A stretch of DNA of 64,000 nt from an uncultured Chryseobacterium sp. (GTDB lineage Bacteria > Bacteroidota > Bacteroidia > Flavobacteriales > Weeksellaceae): assembly GCA_913776245.1 (NCBI GenBank), contig CAJYLO010000011.1, forward strand, positions 39,774-103,773, given 5' to 3'. The position numbers and the translations under genes are program-made. Within the stretch, counting starts at the first letter, position 1. Each line of letters begins with the position of its first letter. The notes beneath the pieces were generated by a model. That model was not told the DNA's origin. It worked only from the letters and a program-made list of their open reading frames with translations, and ran no database searches. Positions 9,122 to 17,487 of this stretch are shown piece after piece.

Positions 9122-9472
9122 ATGTTAAAGGTAATCCATAATAACAAATGTCCAAAATCCAAAGCCATCCTGGAATATCTGGACGAAAATGATATCAAAT
9201 TTCAGATTATAGATATCAGCAGAGAACCACTCAGTCTTTTTGAATTGAGAACTCTTTTTAAAAAACTCAATAAAAGACCAAGCAAAATTCTCAGAAAATC
9301 TGCAGATCTCTTTAAGGAGTACTTTTCTCAGGCTGAAACAGTAAATGAAGAAAAAGCGCTGGAAGTGATTGCAGAACATCCGGAAGTTATCCAATGTCCT
9401 ATTCTTATTAAAGGAAAAATTGCAATGCCCGGAAATCCGTTGGAAAACGTAAAATTCTTTATAGAAAATTAG
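9122..9472 (+). CDS. ArsC/Spx-family thioredoxin-fold protein, arsenate reductase-like
   Basis: The protein is 116 aa from ATG 9122; earlier in-frame starts (TTG 9074, ATG 9095) add residues absent from the family. It begins LKVIHNNKCPKSKAIL, with Cys10 at the position of the ArsC active-site cysteine. It continues with the family pattern ISREPLSLFELRTLFKKL, then IAEHPEVIQCPILIKGKIAM. ArsC proteins reduce arsenate with glutathione or glutaredoxin, while Spx-like members regulate RNA polymerase. No arsenic genes are nearby, so a general thiol or reductase role is as likely. The sequence decides only the fold. Confidence 0.8.
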   Translation: MLKVIHNNKCPKSKAILEYLDENDIKFQIIDISREPLSLFELRTLFKKLNKRPSKILRKSADLFKEYFSQAETVNEEKALEVIAEHPEVIQCPILIKGKIAMPGNPLENVKFFIEN

Positions 9473-9559
9473 ATTGACACTAAATATAGCAGAAGCATAA
9501 GCGTGAGGCTCAGAAATTAAAACTCAACGCTTATTTTTTTGATAATTAATCTAAAATAA

Positions 9560-9591
9560 TTTGTCCATCTGAAAAATAATTCTTTATTTTG
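9560..9591 (+). promoter_or_regulatory. Promoter of the rpmB operon
   Basis: The -33 TTTG is at 9560-9563 and the -7-like TTATTTTG at 9584-9591, with a 20-bp spacer. They are followed by CACTC and 39 bp to the rpmB ATG. The -7 differs from TAnnTTTG at its second base only. Confidence 0.6.
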
Positions 9592-9629
9592 CACTCTCAA
9601 ATATTCATTAGTCAAAAGAACATCGAGAT

Positions 9630-9878
9630 ATGTCAAGAATTTGCCAAATAACAGGTAAGCGTGCAATGGTAGGAAACAACGTTTCCCACGCTAATAACAA
9701 AACGAAAAGACGTTTTGAAATTAATTTACTAGAGAAGAAATTTTATCTTCCTGAGCAAGAAAAACATGTTACTTTAAAAGTATCTGCTCACGGATTAAGA
9801 GTTATCAATAAGATTGGTATAGAGGAAGCTATCGAAAGAGCAGCTAGAAACGGATTCATTAAAAATACGACTAAGTAA
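9630..9878 (+). CDS. rpmB: 50S ribosomal protein L28
   Basis: The protein is 82 aa and begins [20 protein letters not shown], the Bacteroidota form of L28. Next comes [13 protein letters not shown], and it ends KNTTK. It is a component of the large ribosomal subunit. It is first in the rpmB-rpmG-DUF4295-ftsY block, and its stop overlaps the start of rpmG by one base (taATGg), so the two are translationally coupled. Confidence 0.97.
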   Translation: MSRICQITGKRAMVGNNVSHANNKTKRRFEINLLEKKFYLPEQEKHVTLKVSAHGLRVINKIGIEEAIERAARNGFIKNTTK

Positions 9879-10060
9879 TGGCTAAAAAAGGTAACAGAGT
9901 TCAGGTAATTCTAGAATGTACTGAGCACAAGGAAAGCGGCGTAGCAGGAATGTCAAGATACATTACTACAAAAAATAAAAAGAATACTACAGAAAGACTG
10001 GAGCTTAAAAAGTTCAACCCGGTTCTTAAGAAGTATACTGTTCATAAAGAAATTAAGTAA
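9878..10060 (+). CDS. rpmG: 50S ribosomal protein L33
   Basis: The protein is 60 aa: [18 protein letters not shown], then [21 protein letters not shown] and [14 protein letters not shown], all typical of L33. Only one cysteine is present (Cys14), so this is a C-minus form that lacks the four zinc-binding cysteines of other L33 proteins. It overlaps rpmB by one base and precedes the DUF4295 gene by 19 bp. Confidence 0.97.
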   Translation: MAKKGNRVQVILECTEHKESGVAGMSRYITTKNKKNTTERLELKKFNPVLKKYTVHKEIK

Positions 10061-10079
10061 TTTATAAAAATAATTTACA

Positions 10080-10235
10080 ATGGCAAAAAAGGTAGTAGCA
10101 ACGCTTCAAGGTGGTGCTGGATCAAAAAAAATGACAAAAGTAATCAAAATGGTGAAGTCCTCTAAATCTGGAGCTTACGTTTTTGAAGAAAAAGTAATGA
10201 ACGCTGACGAAGTTGAAGGTTATTTGAAAAAATAA
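10080..10235 (+). CDS. DUF4295 family small protein
   Basis: The protein is only 51 aa: MAKKVVATLQGGAGSKKMTK at the start, then VIKMVKSSKSGAYVFEEKV and a C-terminal EGYLKK. DUF4295 is a very small basic protein encoded after rpmG in Bacteroidota. Its place in a ribosomal-protein operon and its many lysines suggest a ribosome-associated role, which is inference. It is followed by a strong terminator at 10260. Confidence 0.93.
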   Translation: MAKKVVATLQGGAGSKKMTKVIKMVKSSKSGAYVFEEKVMNADEVEGYLKK

Positions 10236-10259
10236 TCCATAAACTGATACAATATAAAA

Positions 10260-10285
10260 ACTACTCTTTTTAGGGTAGTTTTTTT
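10260..10285 (+). terminator. Terminator of the rpmB-rpmG-DUF4295 operon
   Basis: ACTACTC (10260-10266) pairs with GGGTAGT (10273-10279) around a six-base loop and is followed by six or more T. It separates the ribosomal genes from ftsY. Confidence 0.85.
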
Positions 10286-10287
10286 GT

Positions 10288-10295
10288 TATCTTTG
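10288..10295 (+). promoter_or_regulatory. Promoter -7 element of ftsY
   Basis: TATCTTTG is an exact TAnnTTTG match lying directly after the T-run of the preceding terminator, 63 bp before the ftsY ATG. It suggests ftsY is transcribed separately from the ribosomal genes. Confidence 0.55.
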
Positions 10296-10358
10296 TTTCT
10301 GATTCAAAATAAAAGTTTAAGAATCATTTATTGATTCTCATTTATCATTACAAATAGA

Positions 10359-11315
10359 ATGAGCTGGTTTAAAAAAATATTCAAAAAAGAAGAAAAAGAA
10401 ACACTCGATAAAGGCTTGGAAAAATCCAGCCAGGGATTCTTTGACAAAATATCAAGAGCGGTTGTCGGAAAAAACACTGTAGATGATGAAGTGCTTGATG
10501 ACCTGGAAGATGTTCTTATCGCTTCTGATGTAGGTGCGGAAACAACTATCAAAATCATTAAACGAATTGAAGATCGTGTTTCAAGAGATAAGTATGTGAA
10601 CGTTTCTGAACTGGATCTGATTCTTCGTGAAGAAATCTCCGGACTTCTTCTGGAAAACCCACATTTGGAAACTGACAACATCGATACTTCCAAAAAACCT
10701 TATGTCATTATGGTAGTTGGCGTCAATGGTGTGGGGAAAACAACAACTATCGGAAAACTGGCAAATCAATTCAAGTCTCAAGGACTAAAAGTAGTTTTAG
10801 GTGCAGCTGACACGTTCCGGGCTGCAGCCGTAGATCAGCTGGTAATCTGGAGTGAACGGGTAGGTGTTCCGATTGTAAAACAAGGAATGGGTTCGGATCC
10901 TGCGTCGGTGGCTTTTGACACCGTGCAGTCTGCTGTTGCCCAGAATGCCGATGTTGTAATAATTGACACCGCCGGAAGATTGCATAATAAGGTGAATCTT
11001 ATGAATGAACTCACCAAGATAAAACGCGTTATGCAAAAAGTAATTCCCGACGCACCACATGAAGTCTTGCTGGTTTTAGACGGATCAACCGGGCAAAACG
11101 CCTTTGAGCAGGCAAAACAATTTACTGCCGCAACAGAAGTTTCTGCTTTAGCAGTTACAAAACTGGATGGAACTGCCAAAGGCGGCGTTGTGATAGGAAT
11201 ATCGGATCAGTTTCAGATTCCTGTGAAATATATTGGTGTAGGAGAAAAGATGGAAGACATCCAGATTTTTAACGGTATGGAATTTGTTGATTCATTTTTT
11301 AAAAAAAGAAAATAA
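10359..11315 (+). CDS. ftsY: Signal recognition particle receptor FtsY
   Basis: The protein is 318 aa, the short form without a long acidic A domain; a lysine-rich N-terminus (SWFKKIFKKEEKE) serves as membrane contact. The N helical domain is at about 30-105. The NG GTPase has G1 GVNGVGKTTTIGKLA (from residue 121), DTFRAAAVDQL, DTAGRLHN (G3), TKLDGTAKGG (G4) and GVGEKMEDIQIF at the end. FtsY binds the Ffh-ribosome complex and passes nascent chains to SecYEG. In many Bacteroidota rimO follows; here a GlsB-type gene follows instead. Confidence 0.96.
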   Translation: MSWFKKIFKKEEKETLDKGLEKSSQGFFDKISRAVVGKNTVDDEVLDDLEDVLIASDVGAETTIKIIKRIEDRVSRDKYVNVSELDLILREEISGLLLENPHLETDNIDTSKKPYVIMVVGVNGVGKTTTIGKLANQFKSQGLKVVLGAADTFRAAAVDQLVIWSERVGVPIVKQGMGSDPASVAFDTVQSAVAQNADVVIIDTAGRLHNKVNLMNELTKIKRVMQKVIPDAPHEVLLVLDGSTGQNAFEQAKQFTAATEVSALAVTKLDGTAKGGVVIGISDQFQIPVKYIGVGEKMEDIQIFNGMEFVDSFFKKRK

Positions 11316-11347
11316 ACACAAATTTTTTAACTTAAAAAAAATAAACT

Positions 11348-11605
11348 ATGGGTATTTTAACTTGGATTATCTTCGGACTAATTGCCGGAGCCATCGCAAA
11401 AGCTATCCATCCTGGTAAAGATCCGGGCGGCTGGCTTGTGACTATTATTATAGGAATTGTAGGTGCTTTTATTGGCGGTGCAATTGGAACTTACGTTCTT
11501 GGTTGGGGTGATGTGGATTCTTTCTGGAGTCCCAGAAGCTGGTTGCTTGCAATAGGTGGATCAGTATTATTATTGTTTATTTATAGTATGCTTACCAAGA
11601 AGTAA
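11348..11605 (+). CDS. GlsB/YeaQ/YmgE family stress-response membrane protein
   Basis: The protein is 85 aa with three hydrophobic segments: ILTWIIFGLIAGAIAKAIHP, then GWLVTIIIGIVGAFIGGAIG, then SWLLAIGGSVLLLFIYSML. The glycine-rich pattern with the conserved PGKDPGGW after helix 1 identifies the transglycosylase-associated (GlsB/YeaQ/YmgE) family of small inner-membrane proteins linked to general stress. The exact activity is unknown. It starts 32 bp after ftsY and ends before a terminator, so it may be co-transcribed with ftsY. Confidence 0.92.
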   Translation: MGILTWIIFGLIAGAIAKAIHPGKDPGGWLVTIIIGIVGAFIGGAIGTYVLGWGDVDSFWSPRSWLLAIGGSVLLLFIYSMLTKK

Positions 11606-11641
11606 ATTCAACTATAATCAAAATTTTTAAATTATTATTAT

Positions 11642-11670
11642 AAAAGCGTCAGATTTTCTGATGCTTTTTT
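11642..11670 (+). terminator. Terminator after the GlsB-type gene
   Basis: AAAAGCGTCAGA (11642-11653) pairs with TCTGATGCTTTT (11657-11668) around a TTT loop, with one G-T pair, and continues in T. Confidence 0.85.
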
Positions 11671-11683
11671 GCTTTTAAAACTA

Positions 11684-11691
11684 TATATTTG
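11684..11691 (+). promoter_or_regulatory. Promoter -7 element of the 965-aa metallopeptidase gene
   Basis: TATATTTG matches TAnnTTTG exactly and lies 22 bp before the ATG at 11714. The only upstream TTTG (11668) is 12 bp away, too close for a standard -33. Confidence 0.5.
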
Positions 11692-11713
11692 GGATGAGAA
11701 AAATTAATTAATA

Positions 11714-14611
11714 ATGAAGAAAATCTTTACTACTCTTCTTTCTTGCGGTATGATGACCGGAGCATTTGCACAATGGACGCCTACAGCAATGAAAGGAAAC
11801 AAGCTACGAGACACCAAAGTCACAAATTATTACAGTCTGGATCTTGATGCTATCAGAGCCCAATTGGCAACTGCCAGCGAATCCGGAAAGAACAGTAAGC
11901 CGGTAATCATCAATCTTCCTACCTTAGAAGGAAAAATTGAAAAATTCGAAGTTTACAGCTTACCTGTTGTGGAAAAATCAATGGCGGACCTATATCAATT
12001 AGGTTCTTATGTCGGCGTTAAGGCTGATGATCCTACTGTTTATGTAAGATTTAGCGTATCACCTTATGATCTTCAGGCAATGATGTTCCGCAATGGTCAG
12101 TATGAATTCATTGAACCTCAGGACAAAGAAAAAACAGTTTACGGTGTATTTCCAAAAACTAACAAGCCTACGGGCGGAAAAGCTTTTGAATGTAAATCTA
12201 CTGAACCGTTCCTGAACAAAAAGCAAATGGATGAACTGTCAAAATCTACCGATTTTACACATAATCCTACAGATTTCAGCAAAGCAAACGATAAAAAATA
12301 CAGAACGTACAGACTTGCGATCTCTGTAACAGGAGAATATACGCAGTATTTTGGCGGAGTTTCTCAGGCAGCGGCAGCTATCAATGCTACAATGACCAGA
12401 GTAAATGGTGTTTTTGAAAAAGATTTTGCCATTCACATGAATGTGCAGAATTTTCCACAGTTGATTTATACAGATCCTAATACAGATCCATATTCTCCTG
12501 CATCCACCGGAGCAGGAGGCGCCTGGAACCTGGAGGTTCAGAAAACTTTAACCAGCGTTATCGGAAATGCTGCTTATGATATAGGACATCTGTTCGGAAG
12601 ATCTGGCGGCGGCGGAAGTGCAGGAGATATCGGAAATGTTTGCAGAAACCCTGCAAGTACTAGTGATGATACGTCAAAAGGTTCCGGTTTCACATCTCCC
12701 GGAACAGGAGGACCGGAAGGTGATAACTTTGACATCGATTATGTAGCACACGAAATGGGCCATCAGTTTGGCGCAGATCATACGTTTTCTCACGGTATTC
12801 AATCTGCTCCTTATAATACTGCACATATGGAACCAGGTTCCGGGTCCACGATTATGGGTTATGCCGGAATTACGAGTGCAGATGTTCAGCCACATTCGGA
12901 CGCTTATTTCCACGTAAGAAGTATTGAGCAGGTACAGACTTATGTCAATACGCAAAGCTGCGATGTGAACACTACAATTGCTAACAACCCTCCTGTTGTA
13001 TCTGCATTGCCTAATAAAACAATACCTAAAGGAACAGCATTCGTATTGACTGCTTCTGCAACTGATGCCGAAAATGATCCGTTAACCTACAACTGGGAAG
13101 AATATGACAGAGCTACCTCTGCAATTACGACTGTTACCGGAAACAATACAGCCGGCCCAAAATTCAGGTCATTGCCAAGCTCTGCTTTGCCTTACAGATA
13201 TTTCCCTAAGTTGAGCAATGTTCTTGCCGGTAATCTTTCCAGTGCCACAGATTGGGAAGCGGTGTCCAATGTAGCAAGAACCATGAATTTCCGTGTTACC
13301 GTAAGAGATAACAATGCTGATGTCACTAAACAACAGACACAGATCGGCAGCCAAACTATAACAGTAGGAAATGACGGGCCATTTAAAGTAACCTCCACAA
13401 AAGTTTACAATAACGCTCCGGGTGCATTTACATGGGATGTAGCCAATACAAACGCTGCTCCTTACAGTGTAAGTAATGTTAAAATTGATTATACAACAAA
13501 CAATGGAACAACCTGGACTGAACTGATTGCTTCCACAGCCAATGACGGAACAGAACAGCTAAACTTCAGCGGAATTCCAACAGATTCTCAAATTATTGTG
13601 AGAGTTTCTGCTATAGATAATGTTTTTTATGCTGTAGGAAAGGTCACCGTTTCCGCAATGGTCAATTGTGACGGTACAGCTCCGGCTGGTCTTGCTGTAT
13701 CCGGAATCACTCAGACCGGTGCAAAAATAGATTGGGATGCTGTAGCTAATGCCACTTATACAGTAAGATATAAAAAAGCTGCAGACACCAACTGGACGGA
13801 AGTCAATAATATTACTACCAATACTTACACGATTTCCGGATTGGTTTTAAATACAGCCTATAATGTGGGTGTGGCTGCTGTTTGCAGCGGAACAACCGGC
13901 GCGTATTCTACAGCTAATTTCACAACAAAAGGCATTGAATATTGTACAGCGGGAGCAACATCTACAAGTTTTGAGAAGATATCTAATGTGACGTTTGCAA
14001 ACATTAATAATAATTCTACTTCTACAGCTGGATATGAAGATTTCACTACTGTTACAGGAAATGTAAATGCTGGTCAGACTTATAATTTCTCAGCATCATT
14101 TACCGGAACTTCTTACACAGATGACCAGGTTTTAGTCTGGATAGACCTTAATCAGGATGGTGATTTTGACGATGCAGGTGAGCAAGTATTGGTAACAGCT
14201 AAAAACAAATCTCCTTGGACAGGAAGTGTTGCAATACCAGCCACTGCAAAAATAGGACAAACCAGAATGAGAGTACGTCTTCACGATTCTTCTCTGACAC
14301 CAAACTCTACACCTTGCGGAACATCAAGCTACGGACAGGTAGAAGATTACAATCTGAATGTTGGTCAGCTGGCAGTTTCCGATGTTAAGAAAAACTCGGT
14401 GAATGTTTATCCTAACCCAGCAACAGACATCATTAACATTTCTAATGTGTCCTCAAAAGCTCAGTTTGAGATCTATTCTATAGGTGGACAATTGGTAAAC
14501 CAAGGAACAACAGATGGAAAAGTGAACGTTTCTAAACTGACAAAAGGCGTTTACATCTTATCCGTAGAAACTAATGGTGAGAAGGTTCAGACCAAGTTTA
14601 TCAAGAACTAA
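11714..14611 (+). CDS. Secreted reprolysin-like zinc metallopeptidase with FnIII, GEVED and T9SS type A domains
   Basis: The protein is 965 aa. Signal peptide residues 1-19 (ending GAFAQ) are followed by a propeptide to about 195. The reprolysin-like (M12B) catalytic domain has HEMGHQFGADH with zinc ligands His346, His350 and His356 and catalytic Glu347, plus the Met-turn STIMGYAG. Then come an Ig-like segment (PNKTIPKGTAFVLTASATDA), an FnIII-like domain (about 650-735), a GEVED-type domain (VWIDLNQDGDFDDAGEQVL), and a type A sorting domain (VYPNPATDIINISN to VQTKFIKN). It is secreted by T9SS as an extracellular protease. A paralogue lies at 36954. It has its own promoter and terminator, so it is monocistronic. 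Confidence 0.92.
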   Translation: MKKIFTTLLSCGMMTGAFAQWTPTAMKGNKLRDTKVTNYYSLDLDAIRAQLATASESGKNSKPVIINLPTLEGKIEKFEVYSLPVVEKSMADLYQLGSYVGVKADDPTVYVRFSVSPYDLQAMMFRNGQYEFIEPQDKEKTVYGVFPKTNKPTGGKAFECKSTEPFLNKKQMDELSKSTDFTHNPTDFSKANDKKYRTYRLAISVTGEYTQYFGGVSQAAAAINATMTRVNGVFEKDFAIHMNVQNFPQLIYTDPNTDPYSPASTGAGGAWNLEVQKTLTSVIGNAAYDIGHLFGRSGGGGSAGDIGNVCRNPASTSDDTSKGSGFTSPGTGGPEGDNFDIDYVAHEMGHQFGADHTFSHGIQSAPYNTAHMEPGSGSTIMGYAGITSADVQPHSDAYFHVRSIEQVQTYVNTQSCDVNTTIANNPPVVSALPNKTIPKGTAFVLTASATDAENDPLTYNWEEYDRATSAITTVTGNNTAGPKFRSLPSSALPYRYFPKLSNVLAGNLSSATDWEAVSNVARTMNFRVTVRDNNADVTKQQTQIGSQTITVGNDGPFKVTSTKVYNNAPGAFTWDVANTNAAPYSVSNVKIDYTTNNGTTWTELIASTANDGTEQLNFSGIPTDSQIIVRVSAIDNVFYAVGKVTVSAMVNCDGTAPAGLAVSGITQTGAKIDWDAVANATYTVRYKKAADTNWTEVNNITTNTYTISGLVLNTAYNVGVAAVCSGTTGAYSTANFTTKGIEYCTAGATSTSFEKISNVTFANINNNSTSTAGYEDFTTVTGNVNAGQTYNFSASFTGTSYTDDQVLVWIDLNQDGDFDDAGEQVLVTAKNKSPWTGSVAIPATAKIGQTRMRVRLHDSSLTPNSTPCGTSSYGQVEDYNLNVGQLAVSDVKKNSVNVYPNPATDIINISNVSSKAQFEIYSIGGQLVNQGTTDGKVNVSKLTKGVYILSVETNGEKVQTKFIKN

Positions 14612-14633
14612 TTCAATCAGTTCAATATATTAA

Positions 14634-14671
14634 AAACCTCCCCGAAATTTATTCGGGGAGGTTTGTTTTTT
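14634..14671 (+). terminator. Terminator after the metallopeptidase gene
   Basis: A perfect 13-bp stem has AAACCTCCCCGAA (14634-14646) and TTCGGGGAGGTTT (14652-14664) around ATTTA, followed by GTTTTTT. It lies between convergent genes and could also stop coaE transcription from the other side. Confidence 0.9.
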
Positions 14672-14683
14672 ATAAAATGAGTA

Positions 14684-15310
14684 TTATTCTAAATCTTCTG
14701 CAAAGGCTTCCGTGGCAATACGCAAGGTTTCAGGATCAGAATTGTTGTAAATGACATAATCTGCCAGTTTGATCTTTTCTTTTTCAGGCATTTGCTTCTG
14801 CATTATGGCTTCAATTTCCCTGTAGGTTTTTCCATCCCTGTCCATCGTTCTTTTCATTCTCAGATTATCATCTGCCGTTACGAGAAGAGATTTGTAACAA
14901 TCCTTGTTGAGCTGCAGTTCAAATAAAAGCGCTGTTTCCTTGAATACAAACCGGCTGCTTTGCTTTTTAACCCATTTTTCAAAATCGATTCTCACGGCTG
15001 GATGAATAAGATGATTTAGCTGTTCCAGCAATCCGGCATTATTGAATACTTTTTCCGCAACATATTTCCTGTTGTAAACATCATCAATATAAGATTCACT
15101 ACCCAAAAGCTTTATAATTTGATCTTTCAGTATAGGATCTTTGTTGACTATATTTTTTGCTTCGTCATCCGAATAATAAACGGGAAAACCCTGCTCTTCC
15201 AGTATTTTTGCGACTGATGTTTTACCGGATCCTATTCCGCCGGTCAGGCCGATGATCTTGGGTATGGGAACATCCTCTTCCTGATTTTGATTTATATCTT
15301 GTATTTCCAT
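14684..15310 (-). CDS. coaE: Dephospho-CoA kinase
   Basis: The protein is 208 aa. The P-loop GGIGSGKT is at residues 24-31, after an unusual acidic extension of about 17 residues (IQDINQNQEEDVP) compared with the family start at KIIGLTGG; no later ATG precedes the P-loop. Other family marks are YYSDDEAKNIV, LNHLIHPAVRIDFEKW, and a C-terminal IKLADYVIYNNSD. It phosphorylates dephospho-CoA, the last step of CoA synthesis, in the cytoplasm. The MBL-fold gene upstream ends 6 bp before its start, so they form an operon. Confidence 0.95.
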   Translation of the reverse strand: MEIQDINQNQEEDVPIPKIIGLTGGIGSGKTSVAKILEEQGFPVYYSDDEAKNIVNKDPILKDQIIKLLGSESYIDDVYNRKYVAEKVFNNAGLLEQLNHLIHPAVRIDFEKWVKKQSSRFVFKETALLFELQLNKDCYKSLLVTADDNLRMKRTMDRDGKTYREIEAIMQKQMPEKEKIKLADYVIYNNSDPETLRIATEAFAEDLE

Positions 15311-15316
15311 AATATT

Positions 15317-16183
15317 TTAATATCCAAAAACTTCATTAAAACTAAAGGTCTGATCCAGCTTGACGCCCTTCTCGGTCATCTTAAGACTTGCCAGCTCATT
15401 AACTGCATCGTGTTCAAAGAACAACAGATAGTCATTATCCACACATTGCTTCAGGAACTTTCCTTTTTCTTCCAGGGTAAGCAGCGGTCTTGTATCATAA
15501 CCCATCACATAAACCTGCGGAATGTGCCCGACAGTCGGGATCAGGTCTGCAGCAAATACAATAGTTTTCTCCTGATATTGCAATACCGGAAGCATTTGCT
15601 TTTCTGTATGGCCATCAACAAAAATCACATCCATCTTAAGATCCGGCGCAAAACCGTAATTCCCTGTTGAAGGCAATGGTAAAAAATTCAGCTGACCGCT
15701 TTCCTGAAGAGGCCATATATTTTCTTTAAGGAAACTGGCTTTTTCCCTTGGGTTTGGTTCTGTTGCCCATTTCCAATGGTTTTCATTGGTCCAGAACTGT
15801 GCGTTTTTGAATGCCGGTCTGTAACCGGATTTGTCATCATTCCATTCAACAGCGCCACCACAATGGTCGAAGTGAAGATGGGTAAGGAAAACATCTGTAA
15901 TATCTTCTTTTACAAACCCGAACTTCTTAAGATTTTTGTCCAGGGAATCATCGCCCCAAAGGGAATAATGCCCAAAGAACTTTTCATCCTGCTTGTTGCC
16001 AAGTCCGCAATCTATCAATATTAATTTTTTGCCGTCTTCCACCAAAAGTGAACGTGTTCCCAATTCGATGAGATTTCTTTCATCGGCAGGATTGGTTTTT
16101 TCCCAAAGTGTTTTTGGAACTACGCCAAACATTGCACCACCATCAAGCTTGAATTTTCCGCATTGTATTGGATATAGCTTCAT
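15317..16183 (-). CDS. MBL-fold metallo-hydrolase
   Basis: The protein is 288 aa. The metal motif THLHFDHCGG places ligands at His102, His104, Asp106 and His107. Later ligands are in FVDGHTEKQMLP and the aspartate of IVFAADLIPT. The N-terminal part (CGKFKLDGGAMFGVVPKTLW) resembles lactonase and AttM-like members. The reaction could be lactone or phosphodiester hydrolysis; it cannot be chosen from the sequence. No signal peptide is seen, so it is cytoplasmic. It sits 6 bp upstream of coaE in the same direction, and a dispersed palindromic repeat separates it from ruvB. Confidence 0.88.
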   Translation of the reverse strand: MKLYPIQCGKFKLDGGAMFGVVPKTLWEKTNPADERNLIELGTRSLLVEDGKKLILIDCGLGNKQDEKFFGHYSLWGDDSLDKNLKKFGFVKEDITDVFLTHLHFDHCGGAVEWNDDKSGYRPAFKNAQFWTNENHWKWATEPNPREKASFLKENIWPLQESGQLNFLPLPSTGNYGFAPDLKMDVIFVDGHTEKQMLPVLQYQEKTIVFAADLIPTVGHIPQVYVMGYDTRPLLTLEEKGKFLKQCVDNDYLLFFEHDAVNELASLKMTEKGVKLDQTFSFNEVFGY

Positions 16184-16243
16184 ATTAATTTTGTTTTTTT
16201 ACTAATATAAGAATTATAGTCGAATTGCCAACATCGAATTGCA

Positions 16244-16361
16244 GCAGCCCGACCTGAGTGGAGCTCTTTTTCCGGAATTGCGAACCCAAGTTATCTTTAA
16301 TTGATCTGAGCTTCTTCGCAATTCCGGAAAAAAGCGGGAACGGAGGGCGGAAAAGCTGCCC
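16244..16361. repeat. Dispersed palindromic element, copy 1
   Basis: The left end is GCAGCCCGACCTGAGTGGAG and the right end GGCGGAAAAGCTGCCC. Inside is a perfect 18-bp inverted repeat beginning TTTTTCCGGAATTGC and returning as GCAATTCCGGAAAAA, with a loop of about 35 bases. The ends are shared with copies at 35443 and 52204 but the inner stem is different. It begins 3 bp downstream of the ruvB stop (minus strand) and fills much of the ruvB-MBL gap. The remainder of 16184-16364 shows nothing else. Confidence 0.8.
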
Positions 16362-16364
16362 AAA

Positions 16365-17387
16365 TTAAAATAATTCTCCTGGATTTTTTGGTCTGGAGAT
16401 CCCGAGATGCTTGTATGCTTTTTCCGTCACTTCTCGTCCGCGAGGCGTTCTGATGATGAATCCTTCCTGGATCAGAAATGGCTCATAGACTTCTTCCAGC
16501 GTTTCGGGATTTTCGCCAATAGAAGTTGCCAGAGCCGAAATACCAACCGGTTTTCCCCGGAAATTCTCGATCATTACACGCATTATTTTATTGTCCATAT
16601 CGTCCAGCCCAAACTCGTCTACATTTAGAGAATCCAACGCATATTTTGTGATGTTGATTTCGATTTCACCATTACCCTTGATCTCGGCAAAATCCCGGAC
16701 TCTGCGCAAAAGAGCATTGGCTATTCTGGGTGTTCCGCGGCTTCTTCTGGCAATTTCAAGCGCTGCATCTTCATAGATCTTAACGCCAAGAACCCGTGCA
16801 CTTCTTTCGATAATCATCCCGAGAAGTTCAATAGAATAATACTCTAAACGGCTTTGGATCCCAAATCTGGCAAGCATCGGCTTGGTGAGCATACCGCTTC
16901 TGGTGGTAGCGCCAATTAATGTAAACGGGTTAAGGCCGATCTGAACGCTTCTGGCATTGGGTCCGGTTTCCAGCATAATATCAATTTTATAATCCTCCAT
17001 AGCAGAATAAAGATATTCTTCCACAATCGGGGATAGCCGATGGATCTCATCTATGAAAAGGACATCATTTTCTTCCAGATTGGTGAGCAATCCAGCCAGG
17101 CTTCCCGGCTTATCCAGCACAGGACCAGAAGTAATTTTGCAGTTCACGCCCAATTCATTGGCAATGATGTGGGATAAAGTGGTTTTTCCTAATCCGGGCG
17201 GACCGTGCAGCAAGACATGATCCAGCGCTTTTCCTCGGTTTTTGGCCGCTGCTACGAAGACTTCCAGATTGTCCAGCGTTTTTCGCTGACCGGCAAAATC
17301 CCGGAAGCTCTGCGGACGAATCTTTTCTTCCTGAATCAAATCGTCATCAGAATAATTGTCTTTATCGGGATGTAAAAAATCAGGCAT
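16365..17387 (-). CDS. ruvB: Holliday junction branch migration helicase subunit RuvB
   Basis: The protein is 340 aa from ATG 17387 ([17 protein letters not shown]); an earlier ATG at 17447 would add 20 residues absent from the family. Walker A GPPGLGKT is at 62-69 and Walker B DEIHRL at 113-118. It also has [17 protein letters not shown] (sensor and arginine finger region) and a C-terminal winged helix with [18 protein letters not shown]. RuvB is the hexameric AAA+ motor that drives branch migration with RuvA during recombinational repair. ruvA and ruvC are not in the window. Confidence 0.97.
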   Translation of the reverse strand: MPDFLHPDKDNYSDDDLIQEEKIRPQSFRDFAGQRKTLDNLEVFVAAAKNRGKALDHVLLHGPPGLGKTTLSHIIANELGVNCKITSGPVLDKPGSLAGLLTNLEENDVLFIDEIHRLSPIVEEYLYSAMEDYKIDIMLETGPNARSVQIGLNPFTLIGATTRSGMLTKPMLARFGIQSRLEYYSIELLGMIIERSARVLGVKIYEDAALEIARRSRGTPRIANALLRRVRDFAEIKGNGEIEINITKYALDSLNVDEFGLDDMDNKIMRVMIENFRGKPVGISALATSIGENPETLEEVYEPFLIQEGFIIRTPRGREVTEKAYKHLGISRPKNPGELF

Positions 17388-17487
17388 TAGGTTAATAATT
17401 GATAAATAATAATTGGTGAATGATGAGAAGTTATTTCTGACTTTCACTCTTCATTCAACATTCAAAGATAGAGAAATTCTGAGGGAA

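Noticed and set aside
9122..9472. Call as a true arsenate reductase in an arsenic operon
   Set aside because: The fold and Cys10 fit, but there is no arsR, arsB or acr3 gene nearby; only the family can be supported.
11684..11691. The TTTG at 11668 as the -33 of the metallopeptidase promoter
   Set aside because: It is only 12 bp from the -7 element, outside the usual 17-23, and is part of the preceding terminator T-run.
15287..15670. A 127-codon frame antisense to the MBL-fold gene
   Set aside because: It covers metal-binding codons of a well-supported gene and has no family features.
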